A DNA stretch of 64,000 nt. Source: Rhodamnia argentea (lineage: Eukaryota; Streptophyta; Magnoliopsida; Myrtales; Myrtaceae). This document shows, in pieces, positions 24,386 through 35,729 of the stretch. The stretch is taken from contig NC_063156.1 of the NCBI RefSeq assembly GCF_020921035.1, positions 5,270,001 through 5,334,000 of the forward strand. Direction: 5' to 3'. The notes under the pieces were generated by a model that saw nothing but the letters and a program-made list of their open reading frames with translations, made no database searches and was not told the DNA's origin. The number at the start of each line of letters is the position of its first letter. Position 1 is the first letter of the stretch. A program made the position numbers and the translations under genes.

Positions 24386-24930
24386 CATGGCCCCCAAAAA
24401 GAAAAGCCTCTCCCTCTCTCTCGTCCACTGAGCTAAAAGGTCGATTATATGCAAAAGAACTCGCTTCTCCACTGACCTTTTTCTTTTCCCTCTGCGAGCT
24501 TGCTATGTTGTTGTCTTAGCACGCAGGGAAAAGTGCGTTAGCTTCTTATACAAAATAAAAGCTAATGGGATACAAACGTGAGGCGAGACTTTGATAAGAC
24601 AGGTCGGAGAAGAGGATGTAAAGGCTTCCGGGACGGTGCTGGAGGGAGGAGGAGGCTGGCGGCGAACGGCCAGAAGTAGCAGCGAGAGAGAGAGAGAGCT
24701 GACGAGGAGAGCGACCGTAGTGGGGTGACGGAAGTTATGGCAGAAGAACCGGTGCGTGCCAGCGGTCGTCAAAGAAGAGAGAGAGAGAGCTGACGAGGAG
24801 ATCGACCGTAGTGGGGTGAGGGAAGTTATGGCAGAAGAACCGGTGCGTGCCAGCGGACGTCAAAGAAGGTGGGCGGGAGGGGCAGCGGAGGGACCTGGTG
24901 ACTTTGGCGGACCTAGGCATAGTCCCACCT
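24386..24930 (-). pseudogene. BAHD 5'-flank and exon-1 relic with internal tandem duplication
   Basis: Positions 24386-24570 continue the 5'-flank block interrupted by the hAT element (compare 545-670). Positions 24600-24910 are scrambled exon-1 material: cttccgggacggtgctggagg (APPQ region) and gaggctggcggcgaac. A segment of about 93 bp (near 24683-24773) is repeated in tandem (near 24778-24870) with only a few differences. No intact frame or exon 2 is attached. Confidence 0.55.
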
Positions 24931-25290
24931 CAGGACTATGGAACAAAAGGTGATTTGTGTATTAATTGGGGTCATTTGTTCAGATCGTAGAGAATTATAC
25001 ATCTTCATCTTTTTTTTTAAAAGCTGTAATTGCATCCACCTTATATGTCCTCCGAAAATATAGGATATTAATTTACTATAGTTCATTTTTCTGCGTATTA
25101 GATTTTAGACAGTTTCAAATGCTATTTTTGAAATCGTGCATGGCAAAGAAACTTGACTTATGAGTTATGATTGTTTAGTCTCACCGTGTTTACATTTATT
25201 TTTCGGTTCACGTCAAAACATAGGAGTAGATTAATTATTTTCGATAACTTTCCTATTACAATTACTTGTTTTACAAGAATAAATGCAATG

Positions 25291-26148
25291 GAAGTCATAA
25301 AACTTATCACGAAAGTGCAGTTGACTCCTAAAACTTTAGAAAAAGTACAATCAAGCCTTAAAACTTGTCAAATTAGTTCGATCAAGTCATTCCATTAACT
25401 CCATCTAACTAGGCTAATGAAAAATGCTGATGTATCTTATTTTATTGCTATTGTAAGACACATGGTGGTGATGTGGTACCCACCAAGCACCACATCAAAA
25501 AATTAAAAATACAAACTAAATAAGATTAAAAAAAAGATAGAGTAAAAAAAAAACACAATAGACTCACACGGACAACTTGGCCAAGCCCTCATCACCCAAT
25601 CCTTCTCGAAGCTCGACGACCATTGCCAGCCCCGAGAAGCCTCGGGTGAGGCCTGGCTAACCCTCGTCGAGGGGCCTACTGGCCTAGATCCGGGGCGGGA
25701 TGCAACCCTCGCGCAACCCCACATCTGGGCTAGCAGACCCTCGCTTGAGGCTAGCAATGGTCGTCGGTCTTTGGGAAGATGACCTCTATCGGCGAAATTC
25801 CCAATGGATGTGGCGGCAGCCACCAGCAAGGGCTTGGCCTAGTCGTACATGTGAGTTTGTTTTTTTATTTATTTGACTTTTGGCCTTTTAATATAATTAA
25901 GTTTGTATTTTTTATATTTTCTAATGTGGTGCTTGTTGGATGCCACATAATCGCCACGTGTCTTAAAAAAGTAATAAGATAAGACACATCGACATCTTAA
26001 TTGAACGTAATTAACGGAATGACTTGATTAAACCAATTTAACAAGTCTTAAGACTTGATTGAACCAATTTAATAAGTCTTAGGAATTGATTGCATTTTTC
26101 AAAAAATTTAGAACTCAATTACACTTTCGAAATAAGTTTTAGGACTTT
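25291..26148. mobile_element. Long-TIR element, 858 bp
   Basis: The left end gaagtcataaaacttatcac and the right end aataagttttaggacttt are inverted repeats that continue, imperfectly, for about 200 bp. Shared words include cgaaagtg.agttga and gatcaagtcattcc. The 5-mer caatg flanks both ends (25286-25290 and 26149-26153), a possible target duplication. The interior is GC-rich at 25570-25800. Part of a second copy lies at 31835-32150. Confidence 0.65.
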
Positions 26149-26637
26149 CAATGTCCCTATATTATATTATAAAACAAGGTACGTGCTTGGGTCATTATAA
26201 CCGCCAATGAAAGAAGTGTGATTTTATCTCATACTTGAAAACGATTATGGCAAGTTTGTTGGAAATATTCTCTCTCTCTTTTTTTAAGTTTTTGTGGGGT
26301 TTATTATTCTATAAATTCTTTAGTTAATGCATATCTTTCCTTTGTCTTGTTTTTTAGGAATTCATACTTGATACACACCATTGACTAGGGGAGCTGAGGA
26401 CCACATCCTTACTCCTTTTCACTCTGAGTCAGCGAAAAATGCGCAACATCCAGACAAGTATTTATTTCCTTTTGGCCCAATGATAAATTCTCGAGATTCC
26501 CGCCGATCTTGCCCCCCAAATTTGGTCGGAAGTCCTTACATTTGACCACACACTAAGGTGCAAAGACAAATGTTATTACACCCAAAATGGAAGCACTAAA
26601 TCAAGATTGACATTGCATTATATGGACTATAAGCATA
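26149..26637. other. Copied BAHD 3' flank
   Basis: The sequence matches the 3' flanks of copies C and G (aaaacgatta.ggcaag, gaggaccacatccttactc, ggaagtccttacatttgacca). No gene is seen. Confidence 0.5.
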
Positions 26638-27605
26638 TTAAAGTGACATAAATGATTTCATTCCCTTTTCAAACAAAGAAGCGAACTTCTCCATGCAAAC
26701 CATAGTCAATGCCAAACCGACCTCCACACCACCATCGCCTTTTACTACTCTCTGCAAGAGAGAATGCCCTGAGTGAGTAGATGTGCACCACGTGGCTATT
26801 CGTCGGCCTCCCCCATCCAAAGTCTATGTCGTACACCTTTAGTCTAGGTGACGCGGCCACTATCAGTAAATCCTCTTCATCAATAACTTTCCGGTCCCTA
26901 ATCCATCCCTCCATTCCTCTCAATCCTCCCCTCCTCCTCACTTCCTCGACTCTCATCACTATTGCCCTCGCGGCATGTGACATTCCTCGTTTTCCCAAGA
27001 GTGCATTTCTCTCCTCCGAGAGACGATGTATGCCCACATAAATTCCAAAGTATGTCGAGGAAATCAAATATTCGAGTCGGTCTCCACAATCCGCCAAAAA
27101 AGCAGATATAGCAAAGATTGTCCTCGACGCTCTCTGACGAGGATTGATCACCCCGCTCGTGTTCTTTTTCTTTCGATCTGGTCATGCATGCCCATACGAA
27201 AGCGCACGTCACCACAAATGCCGACAGGCGGATTGGCTCCAACTCCGAGTCGATGTCGTCGTTCTCGATTTGACTTAAGACCTGCGCTTTTAGCCCCCTC
27301 GATGTGAGCTTTTTCATGGGCAAACGTTGCTCTCACCTTGTCTCCAACAGCAAGAGGAGCTTCGGTTGGTCTCGCGATGGGGCCCACCCAGCTCCACCAG
27401 TCTTTCAAGGCCCCGTTCGGGTCTTTGACCACTTCTCGATCATGGAAAGGACTCGAGTCATTCGTGTCAACGCTAGTGGTGAGTCCCTCTAAACCTGTGA
27501 GTGGACGCCCAAGATTTCGTGAAGTGATTGAAGAACCACACCATCAGCCATCAGGTGGAGGAACTGAACCCCAACGCAAATGTCCTTGTTTGGGAACAGA
27601 GTCAC
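26638..27605 (-). pseudogene. BAHD copy E, exon 2 only, several frameshifts
   Basis: The exon-2 homology runs from VTLFPNKDICVGV to KSFMSL. The catalytic region reads HLMADG, so His and Asp are kept, but the frame is lost immediately after. Further shifts are an extra C in the HIEGLKAQ region near 27297, an extra A before ADC near 27105, and a loss before GGVEVG near 26752. DFGWG is preserved in its own frame. The splice acceptor is GG (27606-27607), as in copy C. About 950 bp of the long intron follows, but no exon 1 remains. The closest relative in the window is copy G. Confidence 0.85.
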
Positions 27606-28560
27606 CCGAATCATCATCCAACAAAATCAAGGGGAAAAAAACCCATGTAAATGCCATAATTTTCATACCGCACGTCCAAAACCTTTTTGAACAATTACTT
27701 AAGTGGCGTATCGGTAAAGAAACTATCACTTAAATATTTTTGACAATATATTTCGAGAAAAAGTCCTACGTATCTTTTTAAATGAATTTTTAAGTTCGAC
27801 GTGATTGTTTTTTCAAATATTCGGTTAGTCCAAAAAGGACAAAGGATGAGACAATGTGACATGGAAAGAAAATAATTTGTGAGACTAGGGTTCCAAGAAC
27901 AAAGCGATTTTAACGAATTTATTCCTAATTCGTTAATTTCGGACAAACAAATGTGAGGTAGCATTGTCTAACTCTTATTTTGCCGACTTTGACATCAAGC
28001 CATATTGGACCATTTATTTTAAAATAATGACAGGCTGGTTTTTTTGGCCATTCAAATCCCCGATGATACTGAAGTGATCACTCAAAAATTTTTGACAAAG
28101 AAGTGAATGTTATACGAAAATTGTTGCATTTAAAAAAAAAATCCACCATAAATTTTGAGTTTAGCGTTTATTGACAAAACTGACATTTTGAGATAGATGT
28201 TTGTTTCTCACACTTGCCTTGTGACAAGATTTATTAAGGAGTGCCCAATTCTTAATAAGAAAATGTTTTACTTTTTAATGTACCGATTACACATAACACG
28301 AAGAAGACAGTGTATTGGACTTTCAAAATTTTCTTTGTATGGGTGTTTTACAAGTGTCTTGAGGTCACTTGTAACAAAATCATTTTCATTTAATTACAAT
28401 ACACTGGTTGCACGTAAAAGGAGAAAGATAGTGCACTGGACATCACTAGCTGTTCATGTAAGAATATTTAATAAGTGTCCTAGACACGTTCACTAATAAA
28501 ATATTTATTATAATCTACGTCAGTTCATTGAATTTATGTTCTTTTTTTTTTAGGAAAAAA
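27606..28560. other. Orphan intron of BAHD copy E
   Basis: This stretch aligns along its length with the intron of copy G (33365-34640). Shared words include gtccaaaa.ggacaaagga, agggttcaagaacaaagc and tcacacttgcct.gt.acaaga. It ends where exon 1 would be expected, and unrelated repeats follow. Confidence 0.7.
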
Positions 28561-29750
28561 CCTTTTCAAAAAGTCTCTTTTTGAAGTTTATGTCATTAAA
28601 CTAGGAACCAACCCTGGCCATTATTGCCAATATTGAAACAACTGCCATCTTGTCTCATAAAATTTAAACTAAATTGTTGGAAATAATTATAAAAAATTAA
28701 AATAGTTCTTAGGGCATTTTTTTTTCGTGATTTTATTTTTGATCATATTTTTCTTTTTTGTTCCCTTAAAAATTAATAAATTTTTAAAAAATAAAACCAA
28801 GCAACACCTAGGGGAAGAGGGCTCCTTTCTGCAATTGGCCCGCCACCATTGCTCGCGGGGGGGGTCCATCCCGGACAAATTTCCCGCGGCTAAAGCCGGT
28901 GTTGATGACGCTCGAACCAGGTCGCTTCGCCTTCGAGACCCATGACCTAGGATATTTTACAACGTGGGGATTTTTGAATTTTTATGAATTTTTATGTTTT
29001 TCGTAGAGGGGTTTCAGGTTTTGCTTTCCTCCTTTTGGAGATCGGACACAAGACCAGGGCAGGCCTCAGCTTTAGGAAATCGCCCTAGCTGTTCACTGCT
29101 AGGGTTTCGCTGAGCTTGCTCCGGATTCGGGCCGACAAGGACAGCATCAGAGGGCAACCAGGCTTTGATTTGCTCGACCTCGGCATCGGGGATCGGAGAT
29201 GAGCAAGGGGCGTCAGCGTTGGAATCATGGGGAGACGAGGCCCAGCGAAGCGGGGATGATTCTTGAAGTTGACCGTGGGGGCTTGGCGGATCTGTTCGTC
29301 GACGGAGGACTTAGCGACGAGGCGGAGGACGGAGAATTGGAGCCCACCGGCCTTCGCCACGCTCGCCGTCCCCGCACCAGTGGTGGGCCGGCGCCACAGG
29401 TGGATCTGTTCGTCGACGGAGGACGGCGAAGTGGAACCCATCAGCCCTCCCGTGTGTGGCTTTTTTTTTTTAACAGAAAAAGGATAAAATAGAGAAAAAA
29501 TAAATATAAAATCAAAATATAGAATGACGAAAATACCCTTTAGTAGCTTTTGAAATTATATGGTGAGGCTCTTATTTAAACTCTCCGTCGTGGCTTAATT
29601 GAAGCTATATCCATTCGACCCTTATTTGTAAAATAAGGTGACTTCGGCCCCTTAAATGGAATTTTCCCTTTTTAAAATTTATATCATTAAACTAGGTATT
29701 AGGGGGGGGCATTATTACCAATATTGAAGCAACTACCATTTTGTCTCATA
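28561..29750. other. Array flank interrupted by unassigned GC-rich insert
   Basis: The short block at 28585-28670 (cattaaactagg, attgaaacaactgcca) recurs at 29675-29755, so the sequence between was probably inserted or duplicated. Positions 28800-28960 and 29040-29455 are GC-rich. The second contains a direct repeat beginning ggatctgttcgtcgacggag at about 29281 and 29402. A minus-strand open frame (29085-29441) has a repeated SSVDEQI but no recognised domain. I do not call a gene. Confidence 0.4.
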
Positions 29751-30315
29751 TTAGAAAACGTTGGGAAAATTCCAAAGGTTCATGAACCGGTTGTTTCAAT
29801 TTGTGTCTATGCTTGAACCGAAACCGGCCCTTGAAGGGGTAGTCCACGTTAACGTCGCGTTCGGCCTAACCTAATATTTTAATATTTTTTGAGTGGAAAA
29901 GAGATTTTTATGTTTTTTTTTTTTTTTTTTTTTTTGTTCTGGAAATGCCGGTTACTCCCGCCATGCGGTCGGTTCCAAATTTTTTAAAACCGGAGCCGAG
30001 TCGTGAGGGGTTAGGCCGGTTCCAATTATTCCACGGGTCGTTTCCGGGCCTAAACCGACCCATGGCCATGTCTAGTTGGGGGGGGGGGAAAGGAAAAGAA
30101 AAAGAAAAAAATTATAAAAATTCAAAAAATATTAAAATATTAGGTTGTTGGTCGGCCGACATCCATGTCGGCGCCGGCTAGCCAAAATTCACCGGATGGA
30201 TTATAATGGCATAATTGCAAAAAGGTTTAGAACTGAATCGGAAAAAAAAAAGGTTTAAGATTGAATTGGCACGATTGTAATAGGTTTATGACTTTTTTGA
30301 TAATTTTCCGAAAAT
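29751..30315. repeat. Nested TIR-element fragments
   Basis: Positions 29760-30070 contain inverted ccggttcc / ggaaccgg style words of a hAT-like element, plus a poly-T run at about 29911-29936. Positions 30100-30315 are a right-half MULE fragment ending aataggtttatgacttttttgataattttcc. Confidence 0.45.
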
Positions 30316-30712
30316 GATTGAAGCAAGTTAAAATGACATTTTTTTTAGTGGGATTTATAATTCTGATTTTATTTTTGTAGGAGTTGATGCTTATCTTTCT
30401 TTTGCCTTGTTTTTGAAAAATTTAGACTCGATACCTGCCATTGATTGGTGGAACCAAGGTCGATATCCTCATTATTTGCTCTTAGTTAGCAAAGGATGTA
30501 CGACATTCGGACAAGATGACTGGCAAAGTATTTCTGTTTTTTATTTTGGCCCAAAAGATAAATTGTTTAGATTCCTGCCCATTTTGCGCCCAAATTTGGT
30601 TGGAAGTCCTCAAATTTGTGGATAAACTAAGGTACAACGACCAATGATGTTACACCCGAATTATAAGGATTTCGTTTGAATTTGACATGGCATTGTATGG
30701 ACTAAATGTCTA
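30316..30712. other. Copied BAHD 3' flank
   Basis: This is a close match to 20940-21330 (ttagactcgatac.t.ccattgattgg, tttggttggaagtcctca). Confidence 0.6.
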
Positions 30713-31245
30713 CTAAGGTGACATAAACGATTTCAACTCCTTTTCGAGCAAAGGGACAAACTTCTCCATGCAAACCCTAGTCAACGCAAACCCAACCTCT
30801 ACACCACCATCCCCATTCCTAATCTCCGCCAGAGCAATAGAGGCCGATATGTCAACATGCACCACGTGGCTCTTCGTCGGCCTCCCCCACCCGAAGTCCG
30901 TGTTGTACACCCGAAGTCCGTTTGTACACCTTCAGTCTCGGCGATCCAACCACCGTCACTAAGTCGCCATTGTTGGCTGCATTATAATCCCTGATCCATC
31001 TTGCCGCCCCTCCCAATCCTCCACTTGTCTTCACTTCCTAGACTCTGCCTCCTATAGCCCTCGCGACATGTGTAATTTCACTTTTGCCCAAGAGGGTATT
31101 CCCCTTCTCCAAGAGAATATGTGTGCCAAGACAGTTCCCAAAGTATGTCAAGGGTACTGAATACTCAAGTCGGTCCCTACAATCCGCGACAAAGCAGAAA
31201 TTGCAAAGCTCGTCGTTGCTACTCTTTGATAACGTCTGATCATGA
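30713..31245 (-). pseudogene. BAHD copy F, C-terminal half only
   Basis: The homology begins at SSNDELCNFCFVADCRDRLEY and runs through YFGNC and DFGWG to LKSFMSP. It lacks exon 1 and the catalytic half of exon 2. A stop interrupts the RVQE region near 31038. A short tandem duplication (about 18-20 bp) near 30900-30925 disrupts KVYDTDFGWG. At about 31245 the sequence joins unrelated DNA, and from 31325 it matches the region right of the exon-1 relic at 24925. This suggests a deletion or unequal-exchange junction. The closest relative is copy B. Confidence 0.85.
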
Positions 31246-32389
31246 ATAACGAGGAGAACGTCGAACCTACCAAACCATATGCACGCTGCTTTCAATAAGT
31301 CAAACGTCGTGAATAACGTGTTTAGCCCCGCCTCAGGACTATGGAACAAAAGGTAATTTGTGTATTAATTGGGGTCATTTGTTTAGATCGTAGAGACTAA
31401 TACATCTTCATCTTTTTTTAAAAGCTGTAATTGCATCCACCTTATATGTCCTCCGAAAAGATAGGATATTAATTTACTATAGTTCATTTTTCTTTGTATT
31501 AGATTTTAGACAGTTTCAGATGCTATTTTTTTTGAAATCGTACATGGCTAAGATACTTGAATTATGGGTTGTGATTGTTTAGCCTAGGGGGTGCCAAATG
31601 GACCCGTGGGCCCGGAACCGGCCCGGAACCAGCCCGTTGACCGGGCCCACGGTTCCAACCCGGTTTTAAAAAAAAAAAAAAGAGGAGTAGGTTTGATAAA
31701 AGAGTATTGGGCTTGAACCGGGGTTTCAGCCGGTCTTACTTATATTTATTTTTTGGTTTTAAGTCCAAATGTAGGATTGAAATAGTTATTTCCGATAACT
31801 TTCTTGTTACAAAAATTAGTTTATAAGAATACGTGCAATGGAAGTCCTCAAATTTGTCACGAAAGTGCGGTTGCCTCCTAAAACTTTTGAAAAAGTGCAA
31901 TCAAACCCTAAAATATGTCAAATTGGTTCATTCAAATCCTTCTGTTAATTTCATCTCACTAGGCTAATAGAAAATATTGATGTGTCTTATTTTGTTACTT
32001 TGTAAGACATGTGGCGATGATGCGGTGCCCACCAAGTGCCATGTCAAAAAATTAAAAATGCAAACTAAATTAGATTAAAAAATAAAAATAAAAAAAGTAA
32101 GTAAAAACAAACAAACTCAAGACAAAAAATAAAAAAAAAAAAAAAAAGACTCCCATGGAAGCCTAACTTTTTTCGCTCTTAGTCAGCAAATAGTGTGCTA
32201 CATCCAAACAAGTATTTATATTCCTTGTGGCCCAATGATAATTCGAGATTCCTGCCGATTTTGCGCTCCAAATATGGTTGGAAGTCCTTACATTTGACAA
32301 TAGGCTAAGGCACAAAGACTAATGTTACTACACTCAAAATGGAAGGACAAAATCAAGACTGACATTGCACTACATTGGCCAAAAGCATG
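31246..32389. other. Recombinant flank and repeat fragments
   Basis: Positions 31325-31570 copy 24925-25160. Positions 31585-31700 hold a GC-rich hAT-like end (ggcccggaaccggcccgg). Positions 31760-32130 are the left half of the long-TIR element at 25291. Positions 32160-32389 are BAHD 3' flank. No gene is seen. Confidence 0.5.
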
Positions 32390-35193
32390 TTAAAGTGATA
32401 CAAATGATTTCAATCCCTTTTCAAACAAAGAAGCGAACTTCTCCATGCAAACCCTAGTCAATGCCAAACCGACCTCCACACCACCATCGTCTTTCCTACT
32501 CTCCGCAAGAGAGAACGCCCCGAATGAGTCAATGTGCACCACATGGCTATTCATCGGCCTTCCCCACCCAAAGTCTGTGTCGTACACCTTAAGTCTCGGC
32601 GACCCTGCCACTATCACTAAGTCCTCTTGGTCAATAACTTTTCGGTCCCTGATCCATCCCTCCATTCCTCTCAATCCTCCCCCCGTCCTCACTTCCTTGA
32701 CTCTCTTTGCTATCGCCCTTGCGGCATATGACATTCCTCTTTTGCCCAAGAGTACATTTCTCTTCTCCGAGAGACAATGTATGCCCACGCAATTCCCAAA
32801 GTATGTCGTGGGAATCGAATATTCGAGTCTATCCCTACAATCTGCCAAAAAGCAGAAATAGCAAAGTTTGTCCTCGATGCTTTCTGATGAGGATTGGTCA
32901 CAAAGCTCGTGTTCTTTTTCTTTCGATTTGGTCATGCATACCCATACGAAAGCGCACGTCACCACGAATGTCGACAGGTGGATTGGCTCCAACTCCGAGT
33001 CGATATCCTCATTCTCGACTTGACTAAAGACCTGCGCTTTTAGCCCCTCGATGTGAGCTTTTCCAAGAGCAAACGTTGCTCTCACCTTGTCTCCAACAGC
33101 AAGAAGAGCTTCGGTTGGGCTCGAGCTAGCGCCCCCCGAGCTCCACCAGTCTTTCAGGAATATGGACTCGAGTCCATTCGGGTCTTTGATCACTCCTCGA
33201 TCATGGAAAGGACTCGAGTCATCCGAGTCAACGCTAGTGGTGAGTCCTCCCAACTTGTGCGTGGACGCCCACGATTTCATGAAGTGATTGAAGGACCACC
33301 CATCAGCCACCACGTGGAGGAACTGGACCCCAATGCAAATGCCCTTGTTTGGGAACAGAGTCACCTGAATCATTATCCAACAATATCAAAAAAAAAAAAG
33401 ACAAGCAAATGCCATAATTTTATACCACACGTGCAAAACTTTTTCCAATAATCACTATCCGTGAAGAAACGATCACCTAAATATTTATGGCGGCATATTC
33501 CAACAAAGAGTTCTACATAGTTTTCTTAATGAATTTTTACGTCCGACGTGACTATTTTTTTAAATATTTGGTAAGTCCAAAAAAGACAAAGGATTAGACA
33601 ACGTGACACCTAAATGATTAAAACAATGCCGATTCATCTCAGGAAATACTCCCTCTCTCTCTCAAAGTCTCAAGTTTATTCCACGATGGTACTTAACTGT
33701 TCTACGCATTCGCGGCCTCTATGGGCGACCGGCGACAATCATAGGGGCGAATGGCCTGTCTTCCAAGAACTCTCACCCGGATCAAAGGGCATGCTAACTT
33801 CGCTCATATCGACTCAGGACATTAATTCCCGAAGTTCAACATCTCTATCGCCTCCGTAAAAAATGACTGCAGTTATGTGATCATTCATCTAAACTACGAA
33901 GTGTGGCGGATTGGAGGTTATCGATTTCGAGAGAGCGGGGGATTAGGATTTCTGAAAATAAAATAATATGTGGGAGTAGGGTTTCAAGAACAAAGCAATT
34001 TTAATGAATTTATTCCCAATTCATTAATTTCAGGCAAACAATGTGAGATGACCTTGTCTAACTCTTATTTTGCTGACTTTGCTTTGATGGCAACCCATGT
34101 TGGACCACTAATTTAAAAACAATGACACCCTGGATTTTCTTGCTATTCAAACCGTCGACGGAACTAAAGTGATCACTCGAAAAGTTTTGACAACGAAGTG
34201 AATGTCATACAATAACCATGGCATTTAGAAAAATCCACCATAAATTTTGAGTTTAGTGTTTATTCACAAAACTGGCATTTTGAGCTAGATGTTTGTTTCT
34301 CACACTTGCCTCGTCACAAGATTTATTAAGGAGTGCCCAATTCTTAATAGGAAAATGTTTTAATTTTCAATGTACCGATTACACAGAACGTGAAGAAGAC
34401 AATGCATTGGACTTTCAAAAGTTTGTTCACATGAGTGTTTACCAAGTGTCCTGAGGTCACTTGTAACAAAATCGTTTTCATTTAATTACAATATACTGAT
34501 TGCTCGTAAAACAAGAAAGACAGTGCACTGGACATCACAAGCTGTCTTTATAAGAATATTTAATAAGTGTCCTAGAGACGTTCATTAATAAAATCCTTAT
34601 TATAATCTACGTCAGTTCATTGAATCTATATTCTTCATTTTGAATCATTTATTTTTTGTAAAATTTCGCAAAATGAATCGAGTGCAAGTATTAAAAATTA
34701 AAAACATGCAAATTCAAACGGCAGAGCCAGACCGTCACCAGCTGACCTGAATCGCCATGAGGGGCCCCACACGTGCGCCGTCGGACTCTTGCGGTGGCGG
34801 CAAGTGAGGCAGCAGAGGGTGCATAAGCGTCGCCTCGCGCGCCTCGTCGCCAACGAGCTCGGTGAAATCGGCGGCGGACTCGGCGGCGGTCAAGGAGAGG
34901 GAGTCGCCGTCGGAGTAGAGGATGTGGGGCTTCAGGGGCGGCGCCAGAGGGAGGACGAGGCTGGCGGCGAAGGGGAAGAAGCGGCGGAGACAGAGGGAGA
35001 GGGAGCGGACGAGGAGCGGGAGGGTAGTCCGAGCGAAGGAGGAAGGGGACTGAGGGAAGTCGTAGAAGAAGAGGCGTTGAACGGGGCAGCAGGGAAGAAA
35101 TGGGATGTCGAAGAGGGTGAGAGGGAGAGCGGTTGCCGGTACTGAGCTTGCGGGCGGCGAGACATCGTAACGGTGGAGGATCTTGATGTCCAT
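32390..35193 (-). CDS. BAHD acyltransferase copy G (phenolic/anthocyanin glucoside acyltransferase-like), intact
   Basis: Exon 1 is 34747-35193 (149 codons, start MDIKILHRYDVSPP). The intron is 1382 bp with a CAG|GTCAG donor and a TTCAG|GTG acceptor at the Q-intron position. Exon 2 is 32390-33364. The product is 473 residues. Motifs are HVVAD at 166-170, YFGNC at about 337-341, and DFGWG at about 413-417. It forms a subgroup with copies C and E (EGLKAQV, GMEGWIRDRKVID). An in-frame ATG at 35229 would add 12 residues, but the spacing in other copies argues for 35193. The TATA position is weak (TTTGTATGTAGC), so expression may differ from copy D. Reaction and location are as for copy D; the substrate is unknown. 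Confidence 0.9.
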
Positions 35194-35729
35194 CGTTCTC
35201 GTCCGACGGTGAAGGGGGGATGATTTCACGAGGGAAAGAAGCTACATACAAAGGCTAAGTCAAGAGCTCGTCTGCTTTTTTGGGAGGCTTTGACGTCACC
35301 GCTGAACCACGTGGTTTCTAGCTTATCCAAAACATCCAAAGATCCCAGGAAGGAGCGAAAGACGAATTGGCCTCGAAAAGGCAAAGCACAGCGCGCCAAC
35401 TTGCGAAGCTGAAAGGTCAACGATTCGCAGACACAAAACGCCAAGAAATGTAATCAAATCATGCTCCAAAACATAAGACTCTCTTAGAGAAACACAATTG
35501 GGCTCGGCTAAAGGTGAATGGAGAGACCCGGCTCTGTTTCAGGATTCACACGCCGCTGCCCTTCGGCTCAACGATGAATTCTAGAGATTGGTCGCTCTTG
35601 CAATCGAAGCTTTGCTTTGAAGTCCTTGCGTTTGTCAATAAGATAAGGTACATGGACCACTGTTGTTAACACCCCCAAAAGTAAAGACTAAATTGAAATC
35701 GACGCCGGATTATATAGACCACATATACT
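35194..35729. other. 5' flank of BAHD copy G and 3' flank of copy H
   Basis: Positions 35240-35256 hold a degenerate TATA position for copy G. Positions 35340-35470 are the conserved 5'-flank block (aagcacagcgcgccaacttgcgaa). They include the empty version of the hAT insertion site near 35450. From 35600 the sequence matches the 3' flanks of the other copies. Confidence 0.55.
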
